DNA of 16,011 bases from an uncultured Bacilli bacterium (GTDB lineage: Bacteria > Bacillota_I > Bacilli_A > RF39 > UBA660). Position numbers and translations under genes: made by a program. Position 1 is the first letter of the stretch, and each line of letters opens with the position of its first letter. The notes below the pieces were generated by a model, which worked only from the letters and a program-made list of their open reading frames with translations, was not told the DNA's origin and did no database searches. The stretch spans positions 1 to 16,011 of the forward strand of contig CANRIE010000007.1 in the NCBI GenBank assembly GCA_947630585.1, read 5' to 3'. Positions 7,606-12,997 of this stretch are shown in pieces.

Positions 7606-9705
7606 ATGGATGAAAGTTATACAATAGATAGTTTAATTAATAATATTAAAAAATATTTAGATAAAGATACTAGTTTAGTAGAAGATGCTTATAAGTTTAG
7701 TTTAAAATACTTTGATGATATAGAAATCAAAGAAATATTAGAAACTGCTAATATCTTAACAATAGTTTATGCTGATATAGAAACAATAACAGCTAGTTTA
7801 TTATATAAATTATTAAGTAAAGATAAAGAAATTGAAAAAGAATTAAATAAAAATTTTCCTAATGAAATAATTAGAATTGTAAATGGGGCTTATAAGTTAG
7901 ATAAAATTATTTATTCAACCGAGAATGAATATTTAGTTGAATATTATAAAAAAATAATTGTTGGAATGACTGAGGATGTTAGAGTTATTATGATTAATTT
8001 AGCAAGTAGAGTTACTTTAATGAGAAATATAAAGAATAAACCAAAAGACGAAGCCAAAAGAATTGCTAAAGAATCATTAGAAATAGTAGCTCCAATTGCT
8101 CATCACTTAGGAATATATAAATTAAAAAGTGAGCTTGAAGATTTATCATTAAAAGTATTAAAGCCAGATGTTTACTATGATATAGTTGAAAAACTTAATA
8201 GTACTAAAAAAGAAAGAGATAATTTAATTAATAAAATGACTTTAGAAGTTAAAGAATTACTTGATAGTCATTCTATTAATTATGAAATTAAAGGAAGAAG
8301 TAAAAGTATTTATAGTATTTATAATAAACTTGATAAAGGAAGAAAGTTTAATGATATTTATGATTTGTTTGCTTTAAGAATTATGGTTAATGATGAGTCT
8401 ACTTGTTATTTAGTTTTAGGACTTATTCATTCAAAGTTTAAACCAATTCCTAAACGTTTTAAAGATTTTATTGCTATGCCTAAAAGTAATGGGTATCAAT
8501 CACTTCATACAACAGTCTTTGGAGTAGAAAACACCTTATTTGAAATTCAAATTAGAACATTCTTGATGAATGAAGTTGCTGAAAATGGGTTAGCTGCTCA
8601 TTGGTCATATAAAGAAAACAGAACGGCTGATAACTTATCATCAACTGATAAAAAGTTAGAGTTCTTTAAAACCGTAATTGATAATTATCAAAATAAAGTT
8701 GATACAAATAATATTATGTTAGAGATGAAAGACACTAAGATGCATGGAAATATCTATGTCTTTACTCCTAAAGGAGATGTATTCGAGCTTCCTTATGGTT
8801 CAACTCCAATTGACTTTGCTTATAAAGTTCATACAAAAGTTGGAGAACAAATGGTTGGGGCGGTTGTCAACAATAAAATTGTTCCTTTAAACTATGTTTT
8901 AGAAGATAATGATGTTGTTAAAATAAATACTAGTAAATCATCAACTGGACCAAAACTTTCTTGGTTAAAAATTGCAAAACTTAATCAAACTAAAAATAAA
9001 ATAAAAGCTTATTTTCAAAAAGAAAGAAAAGAAGAGATTATTAAATATGGAGAAGAAGGATTAGATAAATATTTAAGAAAAAAACATTTAATTAAGAAAG
9101 ATTTATTAAGTTTAGAAAATATTAAGATAATATTAAAAGAATTAAAATGTAAAGATTTAAATGAATTATATTTAAATTTAGGAAATAATAAATATTCACC
9201 TAAAACAGTTGTTGATCTTATTTATAAAGAAGATAGTCCAAAGATAAATAAAAAAGATGATAAGTATAAAAATAATACGGATATTAATGTTTCAGGAATT
9301 GATAATGTTAAAGTTAATATTGCATCATGTTGCTTGCCTTTACCTGGGGATGAGATAGTAGGTTTTATTACGAAAAGTAATGGAATTACTATTCATAGGA
9401 AGGAATGCTCAAATGTAATTAATTCCGATAGATTAGTTGATGTTAAATGGTTAAAAAATCCTAAGAACAAATATTTAACCAAAATTAGAATTTATACTAA
9501 TTCTAATACAAGTACTTTAACGGAAATTATTAATAAGTTATCAAATATTGGATTAGTAATTAATAATGTTATAACTAATTTTATAGATTTAAAGTATAAT
9601 TATGTTTTAACTTTTAAAGTTGCTTCTAATTTAGAATTAGATAATATTTATAAAACTTTGTTAAAATTAAGTTATGTAGTTGATGTTGAAAGAGTGATAA
9701 AATGA
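7606..9705 (+). CDS. rel: RelA/SpoT-family (p)ppGpp synthetase with a degenerate hydrolase domain
   Basis: The 699-residue protein has the full long-RSH layout: N-terminal HD-like region (1-190), synthetase (~225-340), TGS (381-441, tRNA-contacting His409), helical part, Cys/His motif (C575, C576, H597, C601) and ACT domain (~625-697). It makes the stringent-response alarmone from ATP and GTP/GDP at stalled ribosomes. The synthetase looks intact: GRSKSIYS (230-237), YDLFALR, RFKDFIAMPKSNGYQSLHT (284-302) and EIQIRT (313-318). The HD hydrolase is not. The family HP pair is E43-I44, the HD of LLHDVVED is Y67-K68 with the following E and D also replaced, and LADRLHNM reads LASRVTLM (S134, L138). 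Firmicute Rel is normally bifunctional and carries the same basic RxKD signature seen here, so this is a Rel-lineage enzyme predicted to synthesise only. Its stop overlaps the dtd start (ATGA). Confidence 0.95.
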   Translation: MDESYTIDSLINNIKKYLDKDTSLVEDAYKFSLKYFDDIEIKEILETANILTIVYADIETITASLLYKLLSKDKEIEKELNKNFPNEIIRIVNGAYKLDKIIYSTENEYLVEYYKKIIVGMTEDVRVIMINLASRVTLMRNIKNKPKDEAKRIAKESLEIVAPIAHHLGIYKLKSELEDLSLKVLKPDVYYDIVEKLNSTKKERDNLINKMTLEVKELLDSHSINYEIKGRSKSIYSIYNKLDKGRKFNDIYDLFALRIMVNDESTCYLVLGLIHSKFKPIPKRFKDFIAMPKSNGYQSLHTTVFGVENTLFEIQIRTFLMNEVAENGLAAHWSYKENRTADNLSSTDKKLEFFKTVIDNYQNKVDTNNIMLEMKDTKMHGNIYVFTPKGDVFELPYGSTPIDFAYKVHTKVGEQMVGAVVNNKIVPLNYVLEDNDVVKINTSKSSTGPKLSWLKIAKLNQTKNKIKAYFQKERKEEIIKYGEEGLDKYLRKKHLIKKDLLSLENIKIILKELKCKDLNELYLNLGNNKYSPKTVVDLIYKEDSPKINKKDDKYKNNTDINVSGIDNVKVNIASCCLPLPGDEIVGFITKSNGITIHRKECSNVINSDRLVDVKWLKNPKNKYLTKIRIYTNSNTSTLTEIINKLSNIGLVINNVITNFIDLKYNYVLTFKVASNLELDNIYKTLLKLSYVVDVERVIK

Positions 9706-10142
9706 GAGTAGTAGTACAAAGAGTTAAAGAATCGAGTGTTAAGGTAGATGGGAAAGTGGTTGGTGCATCTGGATATGGATTTATGTTATTAGTTTCATTT
9801 ACTATGGGTGATAATGAAGATATAATTGATTATATGGTTAAAAAAATTGTTAATTTAAGAATAATGGATGATGAAAATAAAGTTATGAATAAGAGTATTT
9901 TAGATATAAAGGGAAGTATTTTATCAATATCACAGTTTACTTTATATGCTGATACTAAAAAAGGTAATCGTCCTAGTTACATTAAGGCTTTAAATGGGAG
10001 TGAAGCAAGCAAGTTATATGATTTGTTTAATGAAAAATTAGGCGAGTTAGTGCCAGTTGAGGCAGGAATATTTGGAGCCGATATGGAAGTTAGTTTAGTA
10101 AATGATGGACCAATTACAATTATGTTAGAAAAGGAGAATTAA
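9702..10142 (+). CDS. dtd: D-aminoacyl-tRNA deacylase
   Basis: The 146-residue protein is full length for DTD, which removes D-amino acids (and glycine from tRNA-Ala) mischarged onto tRNA in the cytoplasm. Both signature motifs are present: SQFTLYA (77-83), which carries the substrate-binding loop, and NDGPIT (134-139), the Gly-cisPro motif that reaches across the homodimer to reject L-amino acids. The start MRVVVQRV is the family's standard N-terminus. The ATG overlaps the rel stop by 4 nt, so the two are translationally coupled; rel-dtd is a common pair in Firmicutes. Confidence 0.96.
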   Translation: MRVVVQRVKESSVKVDGKVVGASGYGFMLLVSFTMGDNEDIIDYMVKKIVNLRIMDDENKVMNKSILDIKGSILSISQFTLYADTKKGNRPSYIKALNGSEASKLYDLFNEKLGELVPVEAGIFGADMEVSLVNDGPITIMLEKEN

Positions 10143-11042
10143 ATGAAAATATTATGTTTAGGTCATGCTGCATATGACATTACTTTACCAATGGATAGTT
10201 TTCCAATTGAAAATAAAAAAGTAAGATTAAAAGATAAGAAAGTTGAATGTGGGGGTGGGCCTGCTGCAACGGCTGCCTATTTACTTAGTTATTGGGGAGT
10301 TCCAACTTATTTTGCAGGAATAGTTGGGAATGATTATTATGGTGATAAAATAAAAGCCGAGTTTGAAAAAGTTGGTGTTAACACAACTTATTTAGAAACT
10401 AATCCTGATAAGAATACAACATCAAGTTATATTATTGCTAATAAAGGTAATGGTTCAAGAACGATCATTACTTCTAAGGATATTGATGTATCTTTTAAAG
10501 AGATTAAAGAAATTAAAGATGATTTTGATTATATTTTAGTTGATGGTGATGAAGATGAACTTGCTTATAAGGTAATTATGGATAAAAAGGGAAAAAGTAT
10601 TTCCATGATTGATGCTGGAAAGAGTGATGAAAAAACCGTTAAATTAGCAAGAATTGTTGATTATTTAGTTTGTTCAAATGATTTTGCAAGAGATTATACG
10701 AAGATGCCACTTGACTATGAAAATCTTGATACTATTAAGGCTATTTATGATAAGTTAGAAAAAGAGTTCCCGGGAAAAGTTATTATAACTTTAGAAAAAT
10801 ATGGGTCATTCACGCGTATTAATGGAGAATATAAATTAGTTCCAAGTTTAAAAATGCAAGCCATTGATTCAACGGGGGCTGGAGATATATTTCATGGGTC
10901 ATTACTTTACTTTTTAAGCCAAGGTTATGAACTTGAACATGCAATGAGGCTTTCTAATATCACTTCAGCTATTTCAGTAACGAGAGTTGGAGGAAGATAC
11001 TCAATTCCTAAATTAGAGGAAGTTTTAGCATATGATAAATAG
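10143..11042 (+). CDS. PfkB/ribokinase-family carbohydrate kinase
   Basis: The 299-residue protein has both PfkB signatures. The N-terminal glycine-rich patch is CGGGPAATAAYLLSYWG (36-52), followed by GNDYYG. The C-terminal motif DSTGAGDIFHG has Asp248 as the catalytic base and GAG as the anion hole. The enzyme should phosphorylate a hydroxymethyl group of a sugar or nucleoside with ATP. The substrate cannot be told from the sequence, and the neighbours (alarmone synthesis, tRNA proofreading, GMP kinase) point to housekeeping rather than sugar catabolism. The ATG follows the dtd stop with no gap and has AAGGAG at 10131-10136. Confidence 0.9.
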   Translation: MKILCLGHAAYDITLPMDSFPIENKKVRLKDKKVECGGGPAATAAYLLSYWGVPTYFAGIVGNDYYGDKIKAEFEKVGVNTTYLETNPDKNTTSSYIIANKGNGSRTIITSKDIDVSFKEIKEIKDDFDYILVDGDEDELAYKVIMDKKGKSISMIDAGKSDEKTVKLARIVDYLVCSNDFARDYTKMPLDYENLDTIKAIYDKLEKEFPGKVIITLEKYGSFTRINGEYKLVPSLKMQAIDSTGAGDIFHGSLLYFLSQGYELEHAMRLSNITSAISVTRVGGRYSIPKLEEVLAYDK

Positions 11043-11283
11043 TATGCCATCTTTAGATTTACATGGGGAATATAAAGAGTCGGCACTTATCTTGACACGA
11101 GAATTTATAAATGATAATATTTTACTTAAAAATGAAATGGTTTGTATAGTTCATGGGATTGGAAAAGATATCTTAAGAAAGGCAGTTCACGAATATTTGA
11201 AACATGAAAAAAAGGTTGTATCATTCAAAAGAGATTTTTTTAATCCAGGATGTACAATTGTTAAATTAAAGATAGGAGATTGA
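11032..11283 (+). CDS. Stand-alone Smr-domain protein
   Basis: The 83-residue protein is just an Smr domain, with LDLHG (8-12) and VHGIG (40-44), the two motifs that define the fold. Smr domains are found at the C-terminus of MutS2 and alone; several cleave or nick DNA or RNA, and in MutS2 the domain takes part in rescue of collided ribosomes. This copy has no MutS2 part, so it may act by itself or with a partner. The ATG at 11032, overlapping the kinase gene by 11 nt, is chosen because AGAGGAAG (11015-11022) lies 9 nt upstream; an ATG at 11044 just after the kinase stop is too far from that site. It ends with TGA, one base before gmk. Confidence 0.85.
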   Translation: MINSMPSLDLHGEYKESALILTREFINDNILLKNEMVCIVHGIGKDILRKAVHEYLKHEKKVVSFKRDFFNPGCTIVKLKIGD

Positions 11284-11284
11284 A

Positions 11285-11854
11285 ATGGGAAAATTAATAG
11301 TAATATCAGGTCCAAGTGGAGCTGGAAAAGGAACGATAGTTCAAGAACTTTTAGAAATATATAAAGAAAATAAGCAAAAAGTACATTTATCTGTAAGTGC
11401 AACGTCTAGGAGCCCTCGTGAAGGAGAAATAGATGGTATTAATTATTATTTTATAAGCGAACAAGAATTTTTAGAGAAAGTTAAAGACGGGGATTTCTTA
11501 GAATATAATATGTATGGTACTGGTAAATATTATGGTACTTTAAAAAGTCATGTTTTAAAATATTTAAGTGACGAGTATGATGTTATTTTAGAAATTGATA
11601 TTAATGGTTATAAGCAAGTTATTGGTAATTATCAAGATGCAATAGGTATTTTTGTTACAACTCCGAGTTTAGAAGTTTTAGAACAAAGGTTAAGAGATAG
11701 AGGAACCGAAACCGAAGAAAATATAAAAAAAAGATTAGCAACTGCTAAAGAAGAAATGGCTAATAAAAATATTTATCCTTATATAATTATTAATGAAGAT
11801 GGAAAAGTAAGAGAAGCTGCCCAGAAGATTTATGACATAATAAAAAGCAACTAG
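11285..11854 (+). CDS. gmk: Guanylate kinase
   Basis: The 189-residue protein has the standard length for GMP kinase, which turns GMP into GDP in the cytoplasm. The P-loop is GPSGAGKGT (9-17). The GMP-binding region SATSRSPREGEIDGINYYF matches the family S..R..R.GE.(D/N)G..Y.F pattern, and RDRGTE in the lid region carries the arginines that contact phosphate. AGGAGA lies about 5 nt before the ATG. It is the last gene of the rel operon. In B. subtilis GMK is directly inhibited by (p)ppGpp, so here the alarmone maker and a known target would be co-transcribed. Its stop codon lies partly inside the terminator stem. Confidence 0.96.
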   Translation: MGKLIVISGPSGAGKGTIVQELLEIYKENKQKVHLSVSATSRSPREGEIDGINYYFISEQEFLEKVKDGDFLEYNMYGTGKYYGTLKSHVLKYLSDEYDVILEIDINGYKQVIGNYQDAIGIFVTTPSLEVLEQRLRDRGTETEENIKKRLATAKEEMANKNIYPYIIINEDGKVREAAQKIYDIIKSN

Positions 11855-11985
11855 TAAAGTTGCTCTTTATTTGTCTACGTTAGATTATGTTCTCTTAATA
11901 TAGACAATTTCAATTCATGATGTTTTTTAACAGTTTAAAAATCTATTTAAGGTGAGATGGTACTATTGAAGTATCACTACCTCAT
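11840..11985 (-). ncRNA. Possible orphan antisense RNA
   Basis: A - strand promoter is present: -35 TTGACC (+ strand GGTCAA 12015-12020), 17 nt, -10 TAATAT (+ strand ATATTA 11992-11997) with a TG before the -10. The start would be near 11985, at the same place as in the other two copies. The transcript would begin with a hairpin (TGGTAC with GTATCA, + strand 11957-11979 region) and end at the gmk terminator. Its toxin partner is gone, so it may be a relic or act on other targets. Confidence 0.4.
11846..11864. terminator. Bidirectional terminator at the end of gmk
   Basis: AGCAACT (11846-11852) pairs with AGTTGCT (11858-11864) around a 5-nt loop, overlapping the gmk stop. A T-rich run follows on the + strand (11866-11872), and five T on the - strand (from AAAAA at 11842-11846). 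It probably ends both the rel operon and the - strand RNA from the decayed third cassette. Confidence 0.7.
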
Positions 11986-12020
11986 GTATTCATATTATCA
12001 CACATTTATTATTTGGTCAA
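11871..12020 (-). pseudogene. Decayed third copy of the toxin-antitoxin cassette (antisense half only)
   Basis: TTGTCT followed by CGTTAGA (11871-11884) matches the loop and right arm of the hairpin behind the two intact toxins; the left arm, ORF and + strand promoter are missing and gmk takes their place. The repeat TCATGTATTCATATTATCA (11982-12000) is the same as in the two full copies and carries the antisense promoter. The insertion or deletion point is therefore near 11865-11870. Confidence 0.6.
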
Positions 12021-12090
12021 GTATATTTTAAATGTTTTTATTGATTATTACAATTATGATAATTTATTATAAATAATTTCTATTTAATTA

Positions 12091-12119
12091 TTGACACCAA
12101 TATCTCATTATTATATAAT
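12091..12119 (+). promoter_or_regulatory. Perfect consensus promoter of toxin mRNA A
   Basis: TTGACA (12091-12096), 17 nt, TATAAT (12114-12119). Both hexamers match the consensus exactly. Transcription should start near 12126, so the mRNA begins with GGATATACCTAA. Confidence 0.85.
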
Positions 12120-12126
12120 TAATTAC

Positions 12127-12156
12127 GGATATACCTAATTCGTTAGGTGCTGTTCC
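12127..12156 (+). promoter_or_regulatory. 5'-terminal structured element of toxin mRNA A
   Basis: ACCTAA-TTCG-TTAGGT (12133-12148) is a 6-bp stem with a UUCG loop at the very 5' end, and GGA/TCC at the borders may extend it. The two halves (12127-12138 and 12143-12156) are also complementary to the 3' element at 12372-12407. Just after it, CCTTTTATAC (12155-12164) can pair with GTATGAAAGG (12206-12215), hiding the ribosome binding site. Confidence 0.65.
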
Positions 12157-12225
12157 TTTTATACAGACTTTTTTTTATCTTGCTATTATTTCAATCTAAA
12201 AAATTGTATGAAAGGAAGTGATATT

Positions 12226-12321
12226 ATGCTTAAAAAAGAATTCTTTTTTCAAGTAGTAGTATTACTACTTTTAGGGCTTTTAGCCCTAGCACTAATACTA
12301 GCAATTTTGCTAGCTAATTAG
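12226..12321 (+). CDS. Small hydrophobic membrane peptide A, candidate type I toxin
   Basis: The 31-residue peptide begins MLKKEFFFQ and continues as an unbroken hydrophobic helix of Leu, Val, Ala and Ile to the C-terminal Asn. This is the typical make-up of type I toxins (Ibs, ShoB, Fst, TxpA types) that insert in the membrane. AAAGGAAG (12211-12218) lies 7 nt before the ATG. The peptide matches peptide B in a K-E-x-F-F-x-(Q/R)-V start followed by the hydrophobic run. The coding sequence folds back on itself three times (stems at 12251-12270, 12272-12288, 12298-12313). A convergent antisense RNA covers the 3' part of the mRNA. I do not recognise it as a named family; a small regulatory membrane protein or bacteriocin-like peptide is possible, but the antisense and 5'-3' pairing favour a toxin. 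Confidence 0.65.
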   Translation: MLKKEFFFQVVVLLLLGLLALALILAILLAN

Positions 12322-12328
12322 TAAAACG

Positions 12329-12361
12329 GCACTCTAACGTTTGTCTGTGGCGTTAGAGTGC
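12329..12361 (-). terminator. Terminator hairpin of antisense RNA A
   Basis: A perfect 11-bp stem GCACTCTAACG / CGTTAGAGTGC (12329-12339 and 12351-12361) starts 7 nt after the toxin stop. The - strand continues CGTTTTAC (short T-run), whereas the + strand continues TGAACCCT, so it should end the antisense RNA rather than the mRNA. Confidence 0.65.
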
Positions 12362-12371
12362 TGAACCCTAT

Positions 12372-12413
12372 GGGACAGTACCTAACCATAGCAAATTAGG
12401 TATATCCTTTTTT
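12372..12413 (+). terminator. Terminator and 3' pairing element of toxin mRNA A
   Basis: TACCTAA (12379-12385) pairs with TTAGGTA (12396-12402), extended by GGA/TCC, followed by six T (12408-12413). The same bases (12372-12385 and 12396-12407) can pair instead with the 5' end of the mRNA. Confidence 0.65.
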
Positions 12414-12441
12414 AATATATGAAGTTTTTCTTCATGTATTC

Positions 12442-12470
12442 ATATTATCATATTTTTATATATTTTTCAA
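12442..12470 (-). promoter_or_regulatory. Promoter of antisense RNA A
   Basis: On the - strand: TTGAAA (12470-12465), 17 nt, TAATAT (12447-12442), with TGA directly before the -10 (extended -10). The same arrangement occurs in copy B and the decayed copy. Confidence 0.65.
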
Positions 12471-12547
12471 GTATATTTTTTAATAAAATATAAAATGATT
12501 AATAATACAATTATGATAAAAAAATACAAATAAATTATATTTAATCA

Positions 12548-12576
12548 TTAACATCAATATCTCATTGTTATATAAT
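12548..12576 (+). promoter_or_regulatory. Promoter of toxin mRNA B
   Basis: TTAACA (12548-12553), 17 nt, TATAAT (12571-12576). It differs from copy A in one -35 base, so it is probably weaker. Start expected near 12583. Confidence 0.75.
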
Positions 12577-12583
12577 TAATTAC

Positions 12584-12613
12584 GGATATACTTAATTCGT
12601 TAGGTGCTGTTCC
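12584..12613 (+). promoter_or_regulatory. 5'-terminal structured element of toxin mRNA B
   Basis: ACTTAA-TTCG-TTAGGT (12590-12605) keeps the stem of copy A with one G-U pair in place of G-C. The halves pair with the 3' element at 12814-12848. Downstream, TCCTTT and ACAAA (12611-12624) can pair with TTTGTAAAGGA (12662-12672). A second option, GCATCC (12646-12651) with GGATGC (12674-12679), also encloses the ribosome binding site. Confidence 0.6.
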
Positions 12614-12681
12614 TTTATAGACAAAATAAAACTCATGATAAGACTGCATCCAAAAAATATGTTTGTAAAGGAGGGATGCTT

Positions 12682-12759
12682 ATGACTAAAGAAAACTTTT
12701 TTCTTCGGGTTATAATTATCCTACTATTTATAGTAGTATTTATTTTACTATTTAGATAG
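12682..12759 (+). CDS. Small hydrophobic membrane peptide B, candidate type I toxin
   Basis: The 25-residue peptide begins MTKENFFLR and then runs as a continuous hydrophobic segment of Val, Ile, Leu and Phe to a final Arg, long enough for one membrane helix. AAAGGAGG (12667-12674), a perfect ribosome binding site 7 nt before the ATG, is predicted to be trapped in a hairpin. It is a paralogue of peptide A in an identical setting (promoter, 5' element, following hairpin, antisense promoter). CTACTA-TTTA-TAGTAG (12721-12736) forms a stem inside the ORF at a place comparable to the first internal stem of A. The type I toxin role is inferred from architecture; no family name can be given. Confidence 0.65.
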   Translation: MTKENFFLRVIIILLFIVVFILLFR

Positions 12760-12764
12760 TAAAA

Positions 12765-12799
12765 AGCACACTAACGACTTGTCTATTCGTTAGTGTGCT
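12765..12799 (-). terminator. Terminator hairpin of antisense RNA B
   Basis: A perfect 13-bp stem AGCACACTAACGA / TCGTTAGTGTGCT (12765-12777 and 12787-12799). The - strand continues with a run of T (from AAAAA at 12761-12765); the + strand does not. The loop (12778-12786) contains TTGTCTAT. Confidence 0.7.
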
Positions 12800-12813
12800 A
12801 TACCCAAAAACAC

Positions 12814-12854
12814 GGAATAGTACCTAACATGGCAAATTAGGTATATCCTTTTTT
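12814..12854 (+). terminator. Terminator and 3' pairing element of toxin mRNA B
   Basis: TACCTAA (12821-12827) pairs with TTAGGTA (12837-12843), extended by GGA/TCC, followed by six T (12849-12854). It can pair instead with the mRNA 5' end. Confidence 0.65.
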
Positions 12855-12882
12855 AATATATGAAGTTTTTCTTCATGTATTC

Positions 12883-12911
12883 ATATTATCATATTTTTTT
12901 CTAATTTTCAA
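12883..12911 (-). promoter_or_regulatory. Promoter of antisense RNA B
   Basis: On the - strand: TTGAAA (12911-12906), 17 nt, TAATAT (12888-12883), with TGA before the -10. It is divergent from the uvrC promoter 30 nt away. Confidence 0.65.
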
Positions 12912-12940
12912 GTAAATTAACTATTATTTTTAAAATTCTT

Positions 12941-12969
12941 TTGCATTTATTAAGATTATCCTATATAAT
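12941..12969 (+). promoter_or_regulatory. Promoter of the uvrC-yqeG-yqeH operon
   Basis: TTGCAT (12941-12946), 17 nt, TATAAT (12964-12969). The uvrC start follows 28 nt later. Confidence 0.65.
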
Positions 12970-12997
12970 AAATATAGTTAAGTTAAGAGGTGAAATT

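Larger units (their letters stand above)
12322..12435 (-). ncRNA. Antisense RNA A, candidate antitoxin (~114 nt)
   Basis: Predicted from the - strand promoter (12442-12470) to the hairpin at 12329-12361. It would begin exactly with a 5' stem-loop ATGAAG-AAAAA-CTTCAT, carry an element almost the same as the 5' end of the toxin mRNA (GGATATACCTAA ... TTAGGTACTGTCCC), and finish with the terminator hairpin showing ACAGACAA in its loop. It is fully complementary to the 3' region of mRNA A. This is the 3'-overlap layout known from TxpA/RatA and BsrG/SR4. Confidence 0.6.
12760..12876 (-). ncRNA. Antisense RNA B, candidate antitoxin (~117 nt)
   Basis: Same layout as antisense RNA A: start near 12876 at a 5' stem-loop ATGAAG-AAAAA-CTTCAT, a middle part equivalent to the mRNA 5' element, and the 13-bp terminator hairpin. 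It covers the 3' half of mRNA B outside the ORF. Changes relative to A in the hairpin arms and loop should reduce cross-pairing between the two systems. Confidence 0.6.
12015..12911. repeat. Tandem pair of ~450-bp units
   Basis: Two diverged copies of one unit lie head to tail. Matching points: TCAAGTATATTTT at 12017 and 12467, ACAATTATGATAA near 12051 and 12507, promoter -10 at 12114 and 12571, ORF starts at 12226 and 12682, the 19-nt repeat at 12432 and 12873. The offset is 441-457 bp. The conserved parts are the promoters, the 5' and 3' structural elements and the hairpins; the ORFs differ in sequence but keep their hydrophobic character. Confidence 0.85.

Noticed and set aside
12015..12911. 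CRISPR array or simple MITE pair
   Set aside because: There are only two long units, with no short spaced repeats, and each contains an ORF with ribosome binding site and opposing promoters.
11865..12990. Riboswitch, T-box or 6S RNA in the long gap before uvrC
   Set aside because: The hairpins are better explained by two tandem units with their own promoters, ORFs and antisense promoters, and each unit ends before the uvrC promoter.
12941..12997. Longer uvrC start at a TTG 19 codons upstream
   Set aside because: The TTG is part of the -35 of the predicted promoter and has no ribosome binding site; the ATG at 12998 has AGAGGTG and matches the usual UvrC N-terminus.
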